A DNA stretch of 64,000 nucleotides, from NCBI RefSeq assembly GCF_008727735.1, contig NZ_CP044227.1, forward strand, positions 1,922,001-1,986,000, given 5' to 3'. This DNA comes from Flintibacter sp. KGMB00164 (GTDB lineage: Bacteria > Bacillota > Clostridia > Oscillospirales > Oscillospiraceae). Below the pieces are notes generated by a model. The model made no database searches and had not been told where the DNA came from. It saw nothing but the letters and a program-made list of their open reading frames with translations. Numbering within the stretch: position 1 is the stretch's first letter; each line of letters starts with the position of its first letter. Below are positions 31,972 to 41,379 of this stretch, piece by piece. Position numbers and translations under genes: made by a program.

Positions 31972-34386
31972 TTATACCTCGATCTGCTCCATCACAAAGG
32001 CCTCGATGATATCGCCTTCCTTGATGTCCTGGAACTTCTCAAAGGTGATACCGCACTCGTAGCCGGCGGCAACCTCCTTCACGCTGTCCTTGAAGCGCTG
32101 CAGGGAGGCAATGGAGCCGTCATAGATAACGATATTGTCACGCAGCAGACGCATCTGGGCGTTACGCTGCATCTTGCCGTCCAGCACGTAGCAGCCGGCC
32201 ACCATGCCCACGCCGGTGATGCGGAACACGTTGCGCACCTCGGCGCGGCCCAGGTCCACTTCCTTGAACTTGGGAGCCAGCATGCCCTTCATAGCCGCCT
32301 CGATCTCGTTGATGGCGTCGTAGATGACCCGGTACATCCGCATATCCACCTTCATCCGGGCGGCGCTCTCCTTGGCGTTGGCGTCGGGGCGGACGTTGAA
32401 GCCCACGATGATGGCCCCGGAGGTACTCGCCAGCATGACGTCGCTCTCGTTGATGGCGCCCACGGCGCAGTGGATGACCCGCACCCGGACCTCCTCGTTG
32501 GAGATCTTCTCCAGGGAGGACTTCACCGCCTCGGCGGAGCCCTGCACGTCGGCCTTGACGATGATGTTCAGGTTCTTCATCTCACCGGCCTGGATCTGGC
32601 TGAACAGATCCTCCAGAGTGACCTTGCCCACGTTGCTGTTCATGCTGCTCTTCTGCTCTGCCTTGCGCTGCTCGGCCAGCTCCCGGGCCATGCGCTCGTC
32701 GGCCACAGCGTGGAAGTCATCGCCGGCCTCAGGCACTTCGCCCATACCGATGATCTCCACGGGGACGGAGGGGCCGGCCTCGGTGACCTTCTGGCCCTTG
32801 TCGTTGGTCATGGCGCGGACACGGCCCACGGCGGTGCCGGCAATGATCACGTCGCCCTGATGCAGGGTACCGTTCTGCACCAGCAGGGTGGCCACAGGGC
32901 CGCGGCCCTTGTCCAGCCGGGCCTCGATGACGGCACCGTGGGCAGAGCGGTTGGGGTTGGCCTTCAACTCCCGCATCTCAGCGGTGAGGACCACCATGTC
33001 CAGCAGGTTGTCAATGCCCTCGCCGGTCTTGGCGGAGATGGGGCAGATAATGGTGTCGCCGCCCCACTCCTCGGGCACCAGGGAGTACTCGGTGAGCTGC
33101 TGCTTGATGCGCTCGGGGTTGGCGGTGGGTTTATCCATCTTGTTGATGGCCACGATCACGGGGATCTCGGCGGCCTTGGCGTGGTTGATGGACTCCACGG
33201 TCTGGGGCATGATGCCGTCGTCAGCGGCCACCACCAGGATGGCTACGTCGGTGACCATGGCGCCGCGGGCACGCATGGCGGTAAAGGCCTCGTGGCCGGG
33301 GGTGTCCAGGAAGGTGACGGGGCTGCCATTCACATCCACCTGATAGGCGCCGATGTGCTGGGTAATGCCGCCGGCCTCGCCGGAAACCACGTTGGCGTGG
33401 CGGATATAGTCCAGCAGAGAGGTCTTGCCGTGGTCGACGTGGCCCATGACCACCACAACGGGGGCGCGGGGGATCAGATCCTCTTCCTTGTCCTCGGTGG
33501 TGTCGATGAGCTTCTCCTCGATGGTGACAACGACTTCCTTCTCCACCTTGCAGCCCAGCTCCATAGCAACCAAGGCGGCGGTGTCGTAGTCGATGATCTC
33601 GCTGAGGGAGGCCATGACGCCCATCTTCATCAGGGTCTTGACCACCTCGGCGCCGGTCTTCTTCATGCGGCTGGCCAGCTCGCCCACGCCGATCTCGTCA
33701 GGGATCATCACCTTCAGCGGAGCCTTCTTGGCAATCTCCAGCTGCAGACGGCGCAGACGATCCTGCTCCTCCTGCTTACGCTTGTTGCCGGGACCCTGCT
33801 GACGGCCGCGCTGACGCTGTGCGTTGCGGTTCTGGAACTTCTCCTTGCCGCCCCGGTCCTGCTGACGCTGGTCGGTGAAGGACTCCAGACGCTCGTCATA
33901 CTTATCCAGATTCACCGCGCCGCCGCCGCGGGTATCCACCACCTTCTTGGTAGGCACACGGCTGGAGGGCTGAGACACGGTCTGCTGGCTCTGCTGCGCC
34001 TGGGGCTTATGGGCCGCCTGCTGCTGGCCCTGCTGGGGCCGGGCCTGGGCATTGCCGCCCTTGTTCTGCTGCTGGGCGGGCTTGGGCTGTCCGGCGGGCT
34101 TACCCTGCTGGACGGGCTTGCTCTGGGCGGCCTTGGGGGCCTCCGCCTTGGCAGCGGCGGGCTCGTGGTACACATCCTCATAGATGGACTGGATGGAGTC
34201 CACCTGATTGTGCTGGGTGAGATATTCAAACACCAGGGACAGCTCCTGGTCAGTCAGGGGCTGCATGTGGTTCTTGGGCGGATGCCCATACTGAGTCAGG
34301 ATGTCCATGACCTCCTTGGACTGGAGCTCCTTGGACCCCTTCTTAAAATCCTTGGCCACCTTGTGGATGGGATATTTGATCATCAT
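31972..34386 (-). CDS. infB: Translation initiation factor IF-2
   Basis: The 804-residue GTPase places initiator tRNA on the ribosome. An IF2_N domain opens the protein ([11 protein letters not shown]), a low-complexity Gln/Ala/Lys-rich linker spans about 80-190, a second IF2_N segment follows near 215, and the G domain has [16 protein letters not shown] near 312, DTPGHEAF near 362 and NKMD near 416. Domains II-IV complete a normal-length protein. The ATG at 34386 follows GAGGTGG. A silent-site-diverged duplicate of its 3' end lies 144 bp downstream. Confidence 0.97.
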   Translation of the reverse strand: MMIKYPIHKVAKDFKKGSKELQSKEVMDILTQYGHPPKNHMQPLTDQELSLVFEYLTQHNQVDSIQSIYEDVYHEPAAAKAEAPKAAQSKPVQQGKPAGQPKPAQQQNKGGNAQARPQQGQQQAAHKPQAQQSQQTVSQPSSRVPTKKVVDTRGGGAVNLDKYDERLESFTDQRQQDRGGKEKFQNRNAQRQRGRQQGPGNKRKQEEQDRLRRLQLEIAKKAPLKVMIPDEIGVGELASRMKKTGAEVVKTLMKMGVMASLSEIIDYDTAALVAMELGCKVEKEVVVTIEEKLIDTTEDKEEDLIPRAPVVVVMGHVDHGKTSLLDYIRHANVVSGEAGGITQHIGAYQVDVNGSPVTFLDTPGHEAFTAMRARGAMVTDVAILVVAADDGIMPQTVESINHAKAAEIPVIVAINKMDKPTANPERIKQQLTEYSLVPEEWGGDTIICPISAKTGEGIDNLLDMVVLTAEMRELKANPNRSAHGAVIEARLDKGRGPVATLLVQNGTLHQGDVIIAGTAVGRVRAMTNDKGQKVTEAGPSVPVEIIGMGEVPEAGDDFHAVADERMARELAEQRKAEQKSSMNSNVGKVTLEDLFSQIQAGEMKNLNIIVKADVQGSAEAVKSSLEKISNEEVRVRVIHCAVGAINESDVMLASTSGAIIVGFNVRPDANAKESAARMKVDMRMYRVIYDAINEIEAAMKGMLAPKFKEVDLGRAEVRNVFRITGVGMVAGCYVLDGKMQRNAQMRLLRDNIVIYDGSIASLQRFKDSVKEVAAGYECGITFEKFQDIKEGDIIEAFVMEQIEV

Positions 34387-34407
34387 ATTCGGGAGCCACC
34401 TCGTTTC

Positions 34408-35022
34408 TTAGGGTTTGTGCCGGAATGTTCCGGACAGCTTGCGGCCGCCTGGGCCGGGTCGATGCTTCTGGCCCGGGCGCGGGCTTCCGGACCGGGGAGA
34501 ACGTGTTTCCGGCGCGCCGGAGGACTCCCCTTTGCCTTTGCGCTGCCCACTGGGAGCGGCGTTTTTCTTCTGGGCGGGGTTTGGTACCGCCCAGGGCTTT
34601 TTCTTTCCGTTTTGCAGGTTTTTCTCGTGCTGGCGCTTCTCCTTCTGCCGCTGAAGCACCCGGTCCGCCTTCTGCCGCAGCTGCTGCGCGGCAGGGCCGT
34701 AGCGCTCCGGGTCCCGGGCGGCCAGCTTCTCGGTCACCGCCGCGGCAAATCCCGCGTCGGTAATGGCCAGCATGGCGCAGGAGCCGCGGCCAAGGTGGAA
34801 GCCCAGTTCCGCTTTGGAGTAGGGCACTTCCAGCCACAGGACGTTGCCTGCCTCGCCAAAGTGGGCGGCCCGGCGGTTGGTGTTGGCCGCCGCGTCGCTG
34901 GCCAGCAGCACCAGGCGGGCCTGACGGGCCCGGCAGACGGCGCCCACCGGCTCCTCGCCGATCTCCAGCCGTCCCGCCTTACGGGCCAGGCCCAGCAGGT
35001 GGAGAATGGGATCATTGGGCAT
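34408..35022 (-). CDS. L7Ae-family RNA-binding protein (YlxQ-like) with long basic tail
   Basis: The first 100 residues are an L7Ae/L30e domain (LLGLARKAGRLEIGEEPV, then ARLVLLASDAAANTNRR), as in YlxQ, which sits at this place in Firmicute nusA-infB operons. The remaining 100 residues are a Lys/Arg/Gln/Pro/Ser-rich, probably disordered tail that ordinary YlxQ (about 100 residues) lacks. It overlaps ylxR by 11 bases. A role in ribosome or RNA binding is likely by family; the tail could add non-specific RNA contact. Confidence 0.85.
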   Translation of the reverse strand: MPNDPILHLLGLARKAGRLEIGEEPVGAVCRARQARLVLLASDAAANTNRRAAHFGEAGNVLWLEVPYSKAELGFHLGRGSCAMLAITDAGFAAAVTEKLAARDPERYGPAAQQLRQKADRVLQRQKEKRQHEKNLQNGKKKPWAVPNPAQKKNAAPSGQRKGKGESSGAPETRSPRSGSPRPGQKHRPGPGGRKLSGTFRHKP

Positions 35023-35290
35023 CCTGGGGCACCTCCTTCATCTGTTCTTCCAGCGCCTGATATACTTCCTCAGGAAGGGGGGCAGAAAAGGCCCGCTCCA
35101 GCGCCTTGGACTTTTTGGCCTTAGCCAGACAGGCGGGATTGGGACACACATAGGCCCCCCGCCCAGGCAGCTTTCCCCGGAAATCCAGGGACACCTGCCC
35201 CTCCGGAGAACGGACCACCCGGATCAGTTCCTTTTTCGGCTTCATCTCCCGGCAGCCAACACACTGGCGCATGGGGATCTTCTTGGGCAC
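35012..35290 (-). CDS. ylxR: YlxR/RnpM family RNA-binding protein
   Basis: The 92-residue DUF448 protein has the family motif [20 protein letters not shown] near residues 7-26 and [16 protein letters not shown] near 43-58. YlxR (RnpM) has been linked to RNase P in Bacillus. The GTG at 35290 is chosen because AAAGGGG lies 8 bases upstream; an ATG six codons earlier has no ribosome site. It lies between nusA and ylxQ as in most Firmicutes. Confidence 0.92.
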   Translation of the reverse strand: MPKKIPMRQCVGCREMKPKKELIRVVRSPEGQVSLDFRGKLPGRGAYVCPNPACLAKAKKSKALERAFSAPLPEEVYQALEEQMKEVPQDAQ

Positions 35291-35325
35291 AGATCTCACC
35301 CCTTTCATGACAAAATTGATATGGA

Positions 35326-36504
35326 TTATTCTTCCTCGCTCTCCACAGGCTCCTCAGCCACCAGAGCGTCGTCCTCCAGCTCCTCCTGCTGGATCTCCTC
35401 GATGGGCTCCAGGGGAGCGGAGGCGGGCTTAATGTCGATCTTCCAGCCGGTGAGCTTGGCGGCCAGGCGGGCGTTCTGGCCCTCCTTACCGATGGCCAGA
35501 GACAGCTGGTCGTCGGGCACTACCACGCGGCAGCTCTTGCCGTCGGGCAGAGGCTCCACGCTGACCACGTCGGCGGGAGAGAGCGCGGCGGCAATGTACT
35601 CGGCGGGATCGTCGGAGTACTTGATGATGTCCATCTTCTCGCCCTTGAGCTCCTCCACGATGGTGTTGACACGCTGACCGCGGGGGCCAACACAGGCGCC
35701 GATGGGATCTACGTTGGGGTCAGCGGACCAGACCGCCAGCTTGGTGCGGGAGCCGGCCTCACGGGCGATGGAGCGGATCTCCACGGTGCCGTCGTAGATC
35801 TCAGGCACTTCCAGCTCAAAGAGGCGCTTGACCAGACCGGGGTGGGTGCGGGAGATAATGACCTGGGGGCCCTTGGTGGCCTTGCGCACCTCCACCATGT
35901 ACACCTTCAGGCGCTGGCCCTCCACGTAGCTCTCACCCTTGACCTGCTCATTGGCGCCCAGATAGGCGTCGGTGAACTCAGAGCCGGAACTGATGCGCAG
36001 GGTGACCGCCCCGTTGCGGGGATCGATGCGGGTAACCACGCCGGTGAGCAGCTCGTGCTCCTTGGAGGAGAACTCGTCGTACACCATGCCCTGCTCGGCC
36101 TCGCGGATGCCCTGGATGATGACCTGGCGGGCAGTCTGAGCGGCAATGCGGCCAAAGCTCTTGGGCTTGACCTCAATGCGCACCACATCGCCCAGCTCGG
36201 CCCGGGGCAGGGCGGCCTTGGCCTCCTGCAGGCTGATCTCGGTGTTGGGATTGTCCACGACCTCTACTACATCCTTCTTCAGGAACATGCGGACGGTGTT
36301 GGTCTCGGGGTTGGCGTCCACAATCAGGTTATCGCCCACGCCCTCATGGTCCCGGCGGTACGCCGACACCAGAGCCTGGGTGATCTTCTCCATCATATAA
36401 CCGGGCTTGATGCCCTTCTCCTGCTCGATCTGAGCAATGGCGGCAAAAAATTCCTGTCCATCCAGCTCGTTGCTATTGACCTTTTTCGTTGTTCTCTTAG
36501 CCAC
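35326..36504 (-). CDS. nusA: Transcription termination/antitermination factor NusA
   Basis: The 392-residue protein binds RNA polymerase and nascent RNA. Its N-terminal polymerase-binding domain (about 1-130), S1 domain (about 140-205) and two KH domains (about 210-360, including [21 protein letters not shown] in part and [19 protein letters not shown]) are present. An acidic tail replaces the C-terminal repeats found in proteobacteria, as usual in Firmicutes. It starts 21 bp after rimP with GGAGGAGA upstream. Confidence 0.96.
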   Translation of the reverse strand: MAKRTTKKVNSNELDGQEFFAAIAQIEQEKGIKPGYMMEKITQALVSAYRRDHEGVGDNLIVDANPETNTVRMFLKKDVVEVVDNPNTEISLQEAKAALPRAELGDVVRIEVKPKSFGRIAAQTARQVIIQGIREAEQGMVYDEFSSKEHELLTGVVTRIDPRNGAVTLRISSGSEFTDAYLGANEQVKGESYVEGQRLKVYMVEVRKATKGPQVIISRTHPGLVKRLFELEVPEIYDGTVEIRSIAREAGSRTKLAVWSADPNVDPIGACVGPRGQRVNTIVEELKGEKMDIIKYSDDPAEYIAAALSPADVVSVEPLPDGKSCRVVVPDDQLSLAIGKEGQNARLAAKLTGWKIDIKPASAPLEPIEEIQQEELEDDALVAEEPVESEEE

Positions 36505-36525
36505 GTCGGTCTCCTCCTACTATTC

Positions 36526-36981
36526 TCAGAAGCGGGGGTACAGCCGTACCAGCGCCAATTCTTTCTTCTCAAATTTCATGGGCGCGCCGCCCACATTCAG
36601 GGTCACGTCTCCGTCCTCATAGGACTCCAGCAGCCCCACATAGTCCTTCCGGCCGTCCCGGGCCCGGTAGAGTTTGACCTCCACCTCAGCGCCCTGGAAC
36701 TGGGCAAAGTGCTCCGGCTTTTTCAGTGCCCGGTCCGCTCCGGCAGAGGACACCTCCAGGGTGTAGCTGCCCTCAATGGGGTCGGCCTCGTCCAGAGCAT
36801 CGGACAGGGGGCGGGAGACCGCCTCGCAGTCGTTGATGGACACGCCCCCATCCTTATCAATATAGAAGCGGAGATACCACTCCCCTGCCTCCTTTACATA
36901 TTCCACATCCCACAGGGAGCAGCCCGCCGCCTCCACGAAGGGCTGGGCAAGCTGGGCCGCCATCTCGGTCACTTTTGCCAT
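36526..36981 (-). CDS. rimP: Ribosome maturation factor RimP
   Basis: The 151-residue protein aids 30S assembly. It shows the RimP pattern: AQPFVEAAGCSLWDVEYVKE near 14-33, LRFYIDKDGGVSINDCEAVSR near 41-61 (in part) and YTLEVSSAGADRAL near 77. The ATG at 36981 follows TTTGGAGG by 8 bases; the upstream open frame lacks a site. It is the first gene of the operon that runs to ribF. Confidence 0.94.
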   Translation of the reverse strand: MAKVTEMAAQLAQPFVEAAGCSLWDVEYVKEAGEWYLRFYIDKDGGVSINDCEAVSRPLSDALDEADPIEGSYTLEVSSAGADRALKKPEHFAQFQGAEVEVKLYRARDGRKDYVGLLESYEDGDVTLNVGGAPMKFEKKELALVRLYPRF

Positions 36982-37044
36982 GTCAAAAACCTCCAAACTG
37001 CACTGGGCGCTCCGCTGGCCGGCGGTAGTCGAGCCCATTTGGTC

Positions 37045-37075
37045 AATCAAAAAGAGCGGAGCCGAAACCCCACTC
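37045..37075 (-). promoter_or_regulatory. Leader hairpin upstream of rimP
   Basis: The transcript leader contains GAGTGGGG and CTCCGCTC around a TTTCGG loop, followed by five T residues. A GNRA/TTCG-type hairpin of this kind is usual ahead of rimP-nusA operons in Firmicutes; here it could act as an attenuator. Confidence 0.45.
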
Positions 37076-37103
37076 TAGCCAATACTACCATAATTCTTTA
37101 CTT

Positions 37104-37132
37104 AATATACCACAGCCCCGTTCCGATTGCAA
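37104..37132 (-). promoter_or_regulatory. Promoter for the rimP-nusA-infB operon
   Basis: TTGCAA (37127-37132), 17 bp, TATATT (37104-37109) on the minus strand. Confidence 0.7.
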
Positions 37133-37167
37133 GGGGCTGGAAGATTATTTTTCCTTTTCGTACAAAC

Positions 37168-37194
37168 GTGGAGGGCGGCATAGCCGCCCTCCAC
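37168..37194 (-). terminator. Terminator-like hairpin after the tryptophan ABC operon
   Basis: GTGGAGGGCGGC and its 12-bp complement with a TAT loop follow the ATPase stop codon. The T-run is poor (GTTTGT). Confidence 0.6.
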
Positions 37195-37207
37195 AGGCAA
37201 TTTTCTC

Positions 37208-38014
37208 TTAGGAAAGCAGGATTCGGTCGTTATCCAGCTCTTTTCCCGCTCCCTGGCGGAATTTCGCCAGCAGGTCGTCCACGGTGAGGGTGCTGCGCTC
37301 CTCCCCTGCCACGTCAAACACCACCCGTCCCCGATCCATCATCAGGGTGCGGTTGCCCAGCTCCAGGGCCTGGTGCATGTTGTGGGTCACCATCAGGGTG
37401 GTGATCTTGTGCTCCCGGACCACCTGCTTGGTGATCTCCAGCACCTTCTCTGCAGTGCCCGGGTCCAGAGCGGCGGTGTGCTCGTCCAGAAGCAGCACCT
37501 TGGGCGGCACCATGGTAGACATCAGCAGCGTCAGAGCCTGGCGCTGTCCACCGGAGAGCAACCCCACCGGCTGGCGCATCCGGTCTTCCAGCCCCATGTC
37601 CAGCCGGGCCAGCTGATCCCGGAAAAAAGCCCGGTCCGCCTTGCTGGTGCGGCTGAAAAAGGCGTTCTGGTGCTTGGCGGTACGGAGATAGGCCAGCGCC
37701 AAATTCTCCTCAATGGTCATATGGGGAGCCGTGCCCCGCATGGGGTCCTGAAACAGACGGCCCATTTCCCGGCTGCGCCGGTACTCCGGCTTGTAAGTAA
37801 TATCCTCCCCATCCAGCACAATGGAGCCGCCATCCACATAGAACACGCCGGCGATGGCATGAAACAGGGTGGATTTTCCTGCGCCGTTGGAGCCCACGAT
37901 GGTAATAAAGTCTCCATCTTCTACCGTTAGACTCAACCCGGATAAAGCCGTCTTTTCGTTGACGGTTCCGGGGTTAAAGGTCTTGGTCAGATTCTTCATC
38001 TCCAGCTTACCCAT
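37208..38014 (-). CDS. ABC transporter ATP-binding protein (TrpZ-like)
   Basis: The 268-residue ATPase has Walker A (GSNGAGKST) near 42, a Q-loop (RLFQDPMRGTAP), the signature LLSGGQRQAL near 154 and Walker B (VLLLDEHTAALDP) near 173. DEH in Walker B and the RLFQDP loop are typical of the branch paired with ABC_sub_bind lipoproteins. It is the last gene of the three-gene importer, 2 bp after the permease stop codon. Regulation by a Trp T-box suggests tryptophan import. Confidence 0.9.
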   Translation of the reverse strand: MGKLEMKNLTKTFNPGTVNEKTALSGLSLTVEDGDFITIVGSNGAGKSTLFHAIAGVFYVDGGSIVLDGEDITYKPEYRRSREMGRLFQDPMRGTAPHMTIEENLALAYLRTAKHQNAFFSRTSKADRAFFRDQLARLDMGLEDRMRQPVGLLSGGQRQALTLLMSTMVPPKVLLLDEHTAALDPGTAEKVLEITKQVVREHKITTLMVTHNMHQALELGNRTLMMDRGRVVFDVAGEERSTLTVDDLLAKFRQGAGKELDNDRILLS

Positions 38015-38016
38015 GG

Positions 38017-38925
38017 TTACTGCTCCTCCTTTCTTGCAGCAATGGCCCGACGCTTCTGCATCTGGAATGCAGTCCAGCGGCGCACGGCCGGAGCGGCAAT
38101 GGCGGCGCCCACGATGATGGCGGAGACCAGCTTCATGTAGTCGGCGGGAACATTAAAGCGCAGGGCGGCTGCGTAGATGCAGCGATAGATGATGCTGCCT
38201 GCGATGACGCCCACCACACCGCGAGCCATAGAACTCTTTCCGATGAGGGTCTCGCCGATGACCAAGGCGGCCAGAGCCAGCACCACCATGCCGGTTCCGC
38301 TGTTCACATCGGCGAAGGTGCTGTACTGGGCCACCATCGCGCCGGACAGGCCGGTCAAAGCATTGGCTACACACAGACCGACGGTAATCGTAAAGGTGGG
38401 ATTGATGGAGGAAGCCCGCACCATATCTGCATTGTCACCGGTAGCCCGGATGGACAGTCCCAGCCGGGTCCCCAAAAACAGCACCAGCAGAACTGCCACC
38501 ACAATCACAATTCCCGCTGTCACTGCCAGCTTATACCAGCTTCCGGCAAAGCCGGCCTCATTGGCCATGGTGTAGATGGTATCGGCCATAAACAAGGATT
38601 GATTGCTCTTTCCCATCACCATCAGATTGATGCTGTACAGGCCAATATTGGTAATGATTCCCGCCAAAATAGATGGAACAGACAACTTTGTCTGAAGAAA
38701 CGCCGTCACAAATCCGGCCAGCGCCGCGGCCAGCATTCCGGCAGGCAGAGCCAGGATCGGGTGACCTGCCAGGCACATCATAGCCGACACTGCACTACCC
38801 AGAACGAAAGCCCCATCTGTGGTCATATCGGCAATGTTTAAAATGGAAAAACTGAGAAACAGAGCCAGCGCCACCGGCGCATAGACAAAGCCCGCTTCCA
38901 GTGCGGTTTGAAGTACGGTAACCAC
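38017..38925 (-). CDS. ABC transporter permease (TrpY-like)
   Basis: The 302-residue BPD_transp_2-type permease has eight or nine membrane helices and the family's ISIRATGDN-type loop, here LGLSIRATGDNADMVRAS, which contacts the ATPase. The start is placed at GTG 38925 (VVTVLQTALEAG), 8 bases after GAGGAG; ATG 38955 lies within an upstream hairpin and has no site. It works with the lipoprotein and ATPase on either side. Confidence 0.87.
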   Translation of the reverse strand: MVTVLQTALEAGFVYAPVALALFLSFSILNIADMTTDGAFVLGSAVSAMMCLAGHPILALPAGMLAAALAGFVTAFLQTKLSVPSILAGIITNIGLYSINLMVMGKSNQSLFMADTIYTMANEAGFAGSWYKLAVTAGIVIVVAVLLVLFLGTRLGLSIRATGDNADMVRASSINPTFTITVGLCVANALTGLSGAMVAQYSTFADVNSGTGMVVLALAALVIGETLIGKSSMARGVVGVIAGSIIYRCIYAAALRFNVPADYMKLVSAIIVGAAIAAPAVRRWTAFQMQKRRAIAARKEEQ

Positions 38926-38950
38926 AGCAATCGCTCCTCTCAATGGACAG

Positions 38951-38979
38951 GCCATCCCTCCGCATTTCAGCGGAGGGAT
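38951..38979 (-). promoter_or_regulatory. Intercistronic stem-loop between binding protein and permease
   Basis: CCATCCCTCCGC and its 12-bp complement without a T-run lie between the two genes. Such hairpins often stabilise the upstream message so the binding protein is made in excess. Confidence 0.6.
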
Positions 38980-39009
38980 GGCGGATAAAAATGTAACATC
39001 CTTTGCAGG

Positions 39010-40047
39010 TTAATCCTGGGTGGTCTGAACCTCTACCACCTGGGAACCCATGTCAGAGAACATGGAGTAATCGATGCCCAGGGTCTTAGCGGTATCGGTG
39101 TTCACGGTGATAATGTCGCCGGAGACAGTGATGAAGTCAGGGAACTCGCCGGTCTGGAGCACCTGGAGAGCCAGGTCAGCGGTCTGAGTACCCAGGTCGG
39201 TGTAGTTCACGCCGCAGGTGGCAAAAGCGCCATTGCGGACAAAGGAGTCCGCGCCCGCATAGTGGGGAATCCCCGCCTCAGCCAGCATGGGAGCGATGGC
39301 CAGCTCAGCCGCCTGCACCACATTGTCGGTGGGAGTAAAGACTGCGTCTACCTGATCCAGCATGGAGCTGACCGCGGCGATAATCTCGTCAGAGGTGTTG
39401 CCGGTCTTTTCAATATAGGAGATACCCTTGGCGTCCAGGTATTCCTTGGCGTCCTCAATAGCAGGAGCACTGTTTACCTCAGAGGTGGAGTACAGCAGGC
39501 CCACGGTCTTGACCTCGGGATTCTGGGCCAACATCATATCCAGCAGCAACTCTACATTCAGCGCGTCACTGGTGCCGGTGACGTAGGGAATGCCAGTCAG
39601 TTTGGCTACCTCGGGGTAGCTGACCGTGCCGTAAATCACCGGGGTCTGGGTCTGCTGGGCGGTAGAGGCCATCTGCTGAGCTGCCAGCGTACCAATGGGA
39701 ACGATAGCATCATAGCCGCCGGCGATGATCTCCGCGCCAATCTGAGCCAGAGTGGAAGTATCGTTGTTGCCGTTGAAGTCCTTGTACTCGATCTCCACGC
39801 CCAGTTCCTTTTCCTTGGCATCCAGCTCAGCGGTAATGGCGTCCCGGATCTCATTCATGGACGCATGGTCCAGCTGGCGAACCACCGCGATCTTATATCC
39901 ATCCCCATTTCCGGAGCCAGAGGTGTTCCCAGATCCAGAGGAATTGGACGTTCCAGCGTTGCCGCCGGAGCAGGCCGCCAGAGACAATGCCATGGCACAG
40001 GACAGAGACAGAGCCGCAAACTTCTTGACCACGTTGTTCTTTTTCAT
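39010..40047 (-). CDS. ABC substrate-binding lipoprotein (TrpX-like, ABC_sub_bind family)
   Basis: The 345-residue lipoprotein has a signal peptide with lipobox LAAC (cysteine near 26), a Ser/Gly/Asn linker and the ABC_sub_bind fold: IAVVRQLDHASMNEIRDAI, IGAEIIAGGYDAIVPIGT, TPVIYGTVSYPEVAKL and FTPTDNVVQAAELAIAP. The ATG at 40047 follows GGAGGTAACATT. Comparative work has linked this family (TrpX) to tryptophan when under Trp T-boxes, as here. It is made first and probably in excess, given the hairpin after it. Confidence 0.9.
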   Translation of the reverse strand: MKKNNVVKKFAALSLSCAMALSLAACSGGNAGTSNSSGSGNTSGSGNGDGYKIAVVRQLDHASMNEIRDAITAELDAKEKELGVEIEYKDFNGNNDTSTLAQIGAEIIAGGYDAIVPIGTLAAQQMASTAQQTQTPVIYGTVSYPEVAKLTGIPYVTGTSDALNVELLLDMMLAQNPEVKTVGLLYSTSEVNSAPAIEDAKEYLDAKGISYIEKTGNTSDEIIAAVSSMLDQVDAVFTPTDNVVQAAELAIAPMLAEAGIPHYAGADSFVRNGAFATCGVNYTDLGTQTADLALQVLQTGEFPDFITVSGDIITVNTDTAKTLGIDYSMFSDMGSQVVEVQTTQD

Positions 40048-40144
40048 AATGTTACCTCCATAATTGGCCATTTGGCCGAAATTTGTTTGGGTGGGCGATG
40101 GAGGGGCCGCTGCCAACGGCCTTGATTTGGAGTCTTGCGGGTAT

Positions 40145-40422
40145 AAAAAAACAGCCCCTTATCCCACATGGGACAAGAGCCTGACTCCTGCGATACCACC
40201 CAAATTGACGTTTTCACGTCCGCTCGCTTCACGCGCCATCACGCGTGCCCGATGGATAACGGGTGGGTCCCCGTCGGCATCTACTAGGTTGCCCGTTCAA
40301 GCCGCCCTCGAAAGACCATTCACTCGGCCGCGCCCCGCCCTGATCTCACCACCCAGGACTCTCTTTGGGTTTGCTGCACCGGCTACTCTTCTTTCTCATA
40401 GGTTTGGATTGGATTTACTTGT
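40145..40422 (-). promoter_or_regulatory. T-box riboswitch (tryptophan) controlling the trpXYZ-like importer
   Basis: On the minus strand the leader shows Stem I with GAAAG/CTTTC around an AGTAG motif, the specifier loop with GAA then TGG at 40316-40318 (Trp), a T-box core GGGTGGTATCGCAGG (40187-40201) and a terminator with 15-bp arms (40152-40183) plus a T-run. Low charged tRNA-Trp should raise importer expression. Confidence 0.93.
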
Positions 40423-40429
40423 TGGTGCT

Positions 40430-40458
40430 ATTATATGCACGGCCTTTTGGTTTGTCAA
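40430..40458 (-). promoter_or_regulatory. Consensus promoter for the Trp T-box operon
   Basis: Perfect TTGACA (40453-40458), 17 bp, perfect TATAAT (40430-40435). Confidence 0.9.
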
Positions 40459-40478
40459 CCCTTTTTTTCACATCCTAC

Positions 40479-40505
40479 AAAAAGGGCGGCTGACTCCAGC
40501 CGCCC
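40479..40505 (-). terminator. Rho-independent terminator after the 233-residue membrane protein
   Basis: GGGCGGCTG and CAGCCGCCC with a 4-nt loop, followed by five T residues on the minus strand. Confidence 0.88.
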
Positions 40506-40524
40506 CTCTGCTATGCATACCACA

Positions 40525-41226
40525 TTATTCCTCTTCCAGTGCTTCCACTGCCTGTTCCAGAGTTTGAGCCTCCAATGCATTGGCCACCCGGCCCAAGTAG
40601 TTCACATAGTACACCGCTGCCACCAGCGAAAAGACCGAAATCACTACGCCAGCTACCAGTAAAATAATTGCTCCCGTGTCTATGACTGCGGGTGTCGGAA
40701 TCAGTGCATACCCGCATGCCACTATGGTCGATGCAGCACTCAGCCACCAAAGGATTTTTCCCCGACGCAAGATTTCATCTTGCTCCAGATTCTCCAGCAG
40801 ATGTCGGGTTCCCAGAATGACAAGCCACAGTACCACCAAAGTTCCCAAGGTTTTGATGGTACTCAGAATCTGTCCTAATACGCTTCCTGAGCCCACCAAA
40901 GCTTGGATAATTGCCAACACAATCAATACGATTTCACAAAGAAAAGCATCTTTGTACTCTGGCCGGACATCTCGCAGCCCATACAGTCCTACCAGGTATA
41001 CAATACCGCCAACCACCGCCGCGATCCCGCTCAGCAGCACAAAGAACGTAATCAGTCCCATTCCCCCGGTCACAAAGAAGGCGAATGGATTGCTCCATAC
41101 AATCATAAGAGCAAGAATTGCATTTGCGAGGATCACCGCCAGGGAAACCAGAGTCACAATATTCCCAGTGCGCATTAAGCGAAACTTCCGGGAGGCGTGC
41201 AGAGCTGTTTCACGATCGATCGTCAT
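40525..41226 (-). CDS. Membrane protein of unknown function
   Basis: The 233-residue protein has six hydrophobic segments (about 22-45, 48-75, 80-85, 95-125, 130-145, 165-210) and a short acidic C-terminus ending ALEEE. I do not recognise the family. The gene is less GC-rich than its neighbours, and its upstream region is strikingly AT-rich, which may mean later acquisition. AAAGGAG lies about 10 bases before the ATG. Two promoters, the distal one with a pair of matching operators, lie upstream, so it is probably tightly regulated. Confidence 0.7.
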   Translation of the reverse strand: MTIDRETALHASRKFRLMRTGNIVTLVSLAVILANAILALMIVWSNPFAFFVTGGMGLITFFVLLSGIAAVVGGIVYLVGLYGLRDVRPEYKDAFLCEIVLIVLAIIQALVGSGSVLGQILSTIKTLGTLVVLWLVILGTRHLLENLEQDEILRRGKILWWLSAASTIVACGYALIPTPAVIDTGAIILLVAGVVISVFSLVAAVYYVNYLGRVANALEAQTLEQAVEALEEE

Positions 41227-41262
41227 ATCCGGCTCACTCCTTTGTTGCTTTTTTATATTTTT

Positions 41263-41291
41263 ATCATGCTCCTATTTTTATATTTTGTCAA
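41263..41291 (-). promoter_or_regulatory. Proximal promoter of the membrane protein gene
   Basis: TTGACA (41286-41291), 17 bp, CATGAT (41263-41268) on the minus strand, about 37 bp before the ATG. Confidence 0.55.
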
Positions 41292-41379
41292 TTTTGCTTA
41301 ATCATATTTAAGGCTTGTTTTCTGCTTATTTACCCCACTCTGCATTTTTCCTGTTTTCTGCAACCAATTCTTCTTTTAA

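Noticed and set aside
32470-35124. 884-codon open frame antisense to infB and ylxQ
   Set aside because: Same artefact: its composition is repetitive (HLGGLLQ-like), while the minus-strand genes are clear.
41250-41330. A 15-codon ORF (MQSGVNKQKTSLKYD) in the leader of the 233-residue membrane protein
   Set aside because: It has only a weak AGGA site and no supporting context; too short to call.
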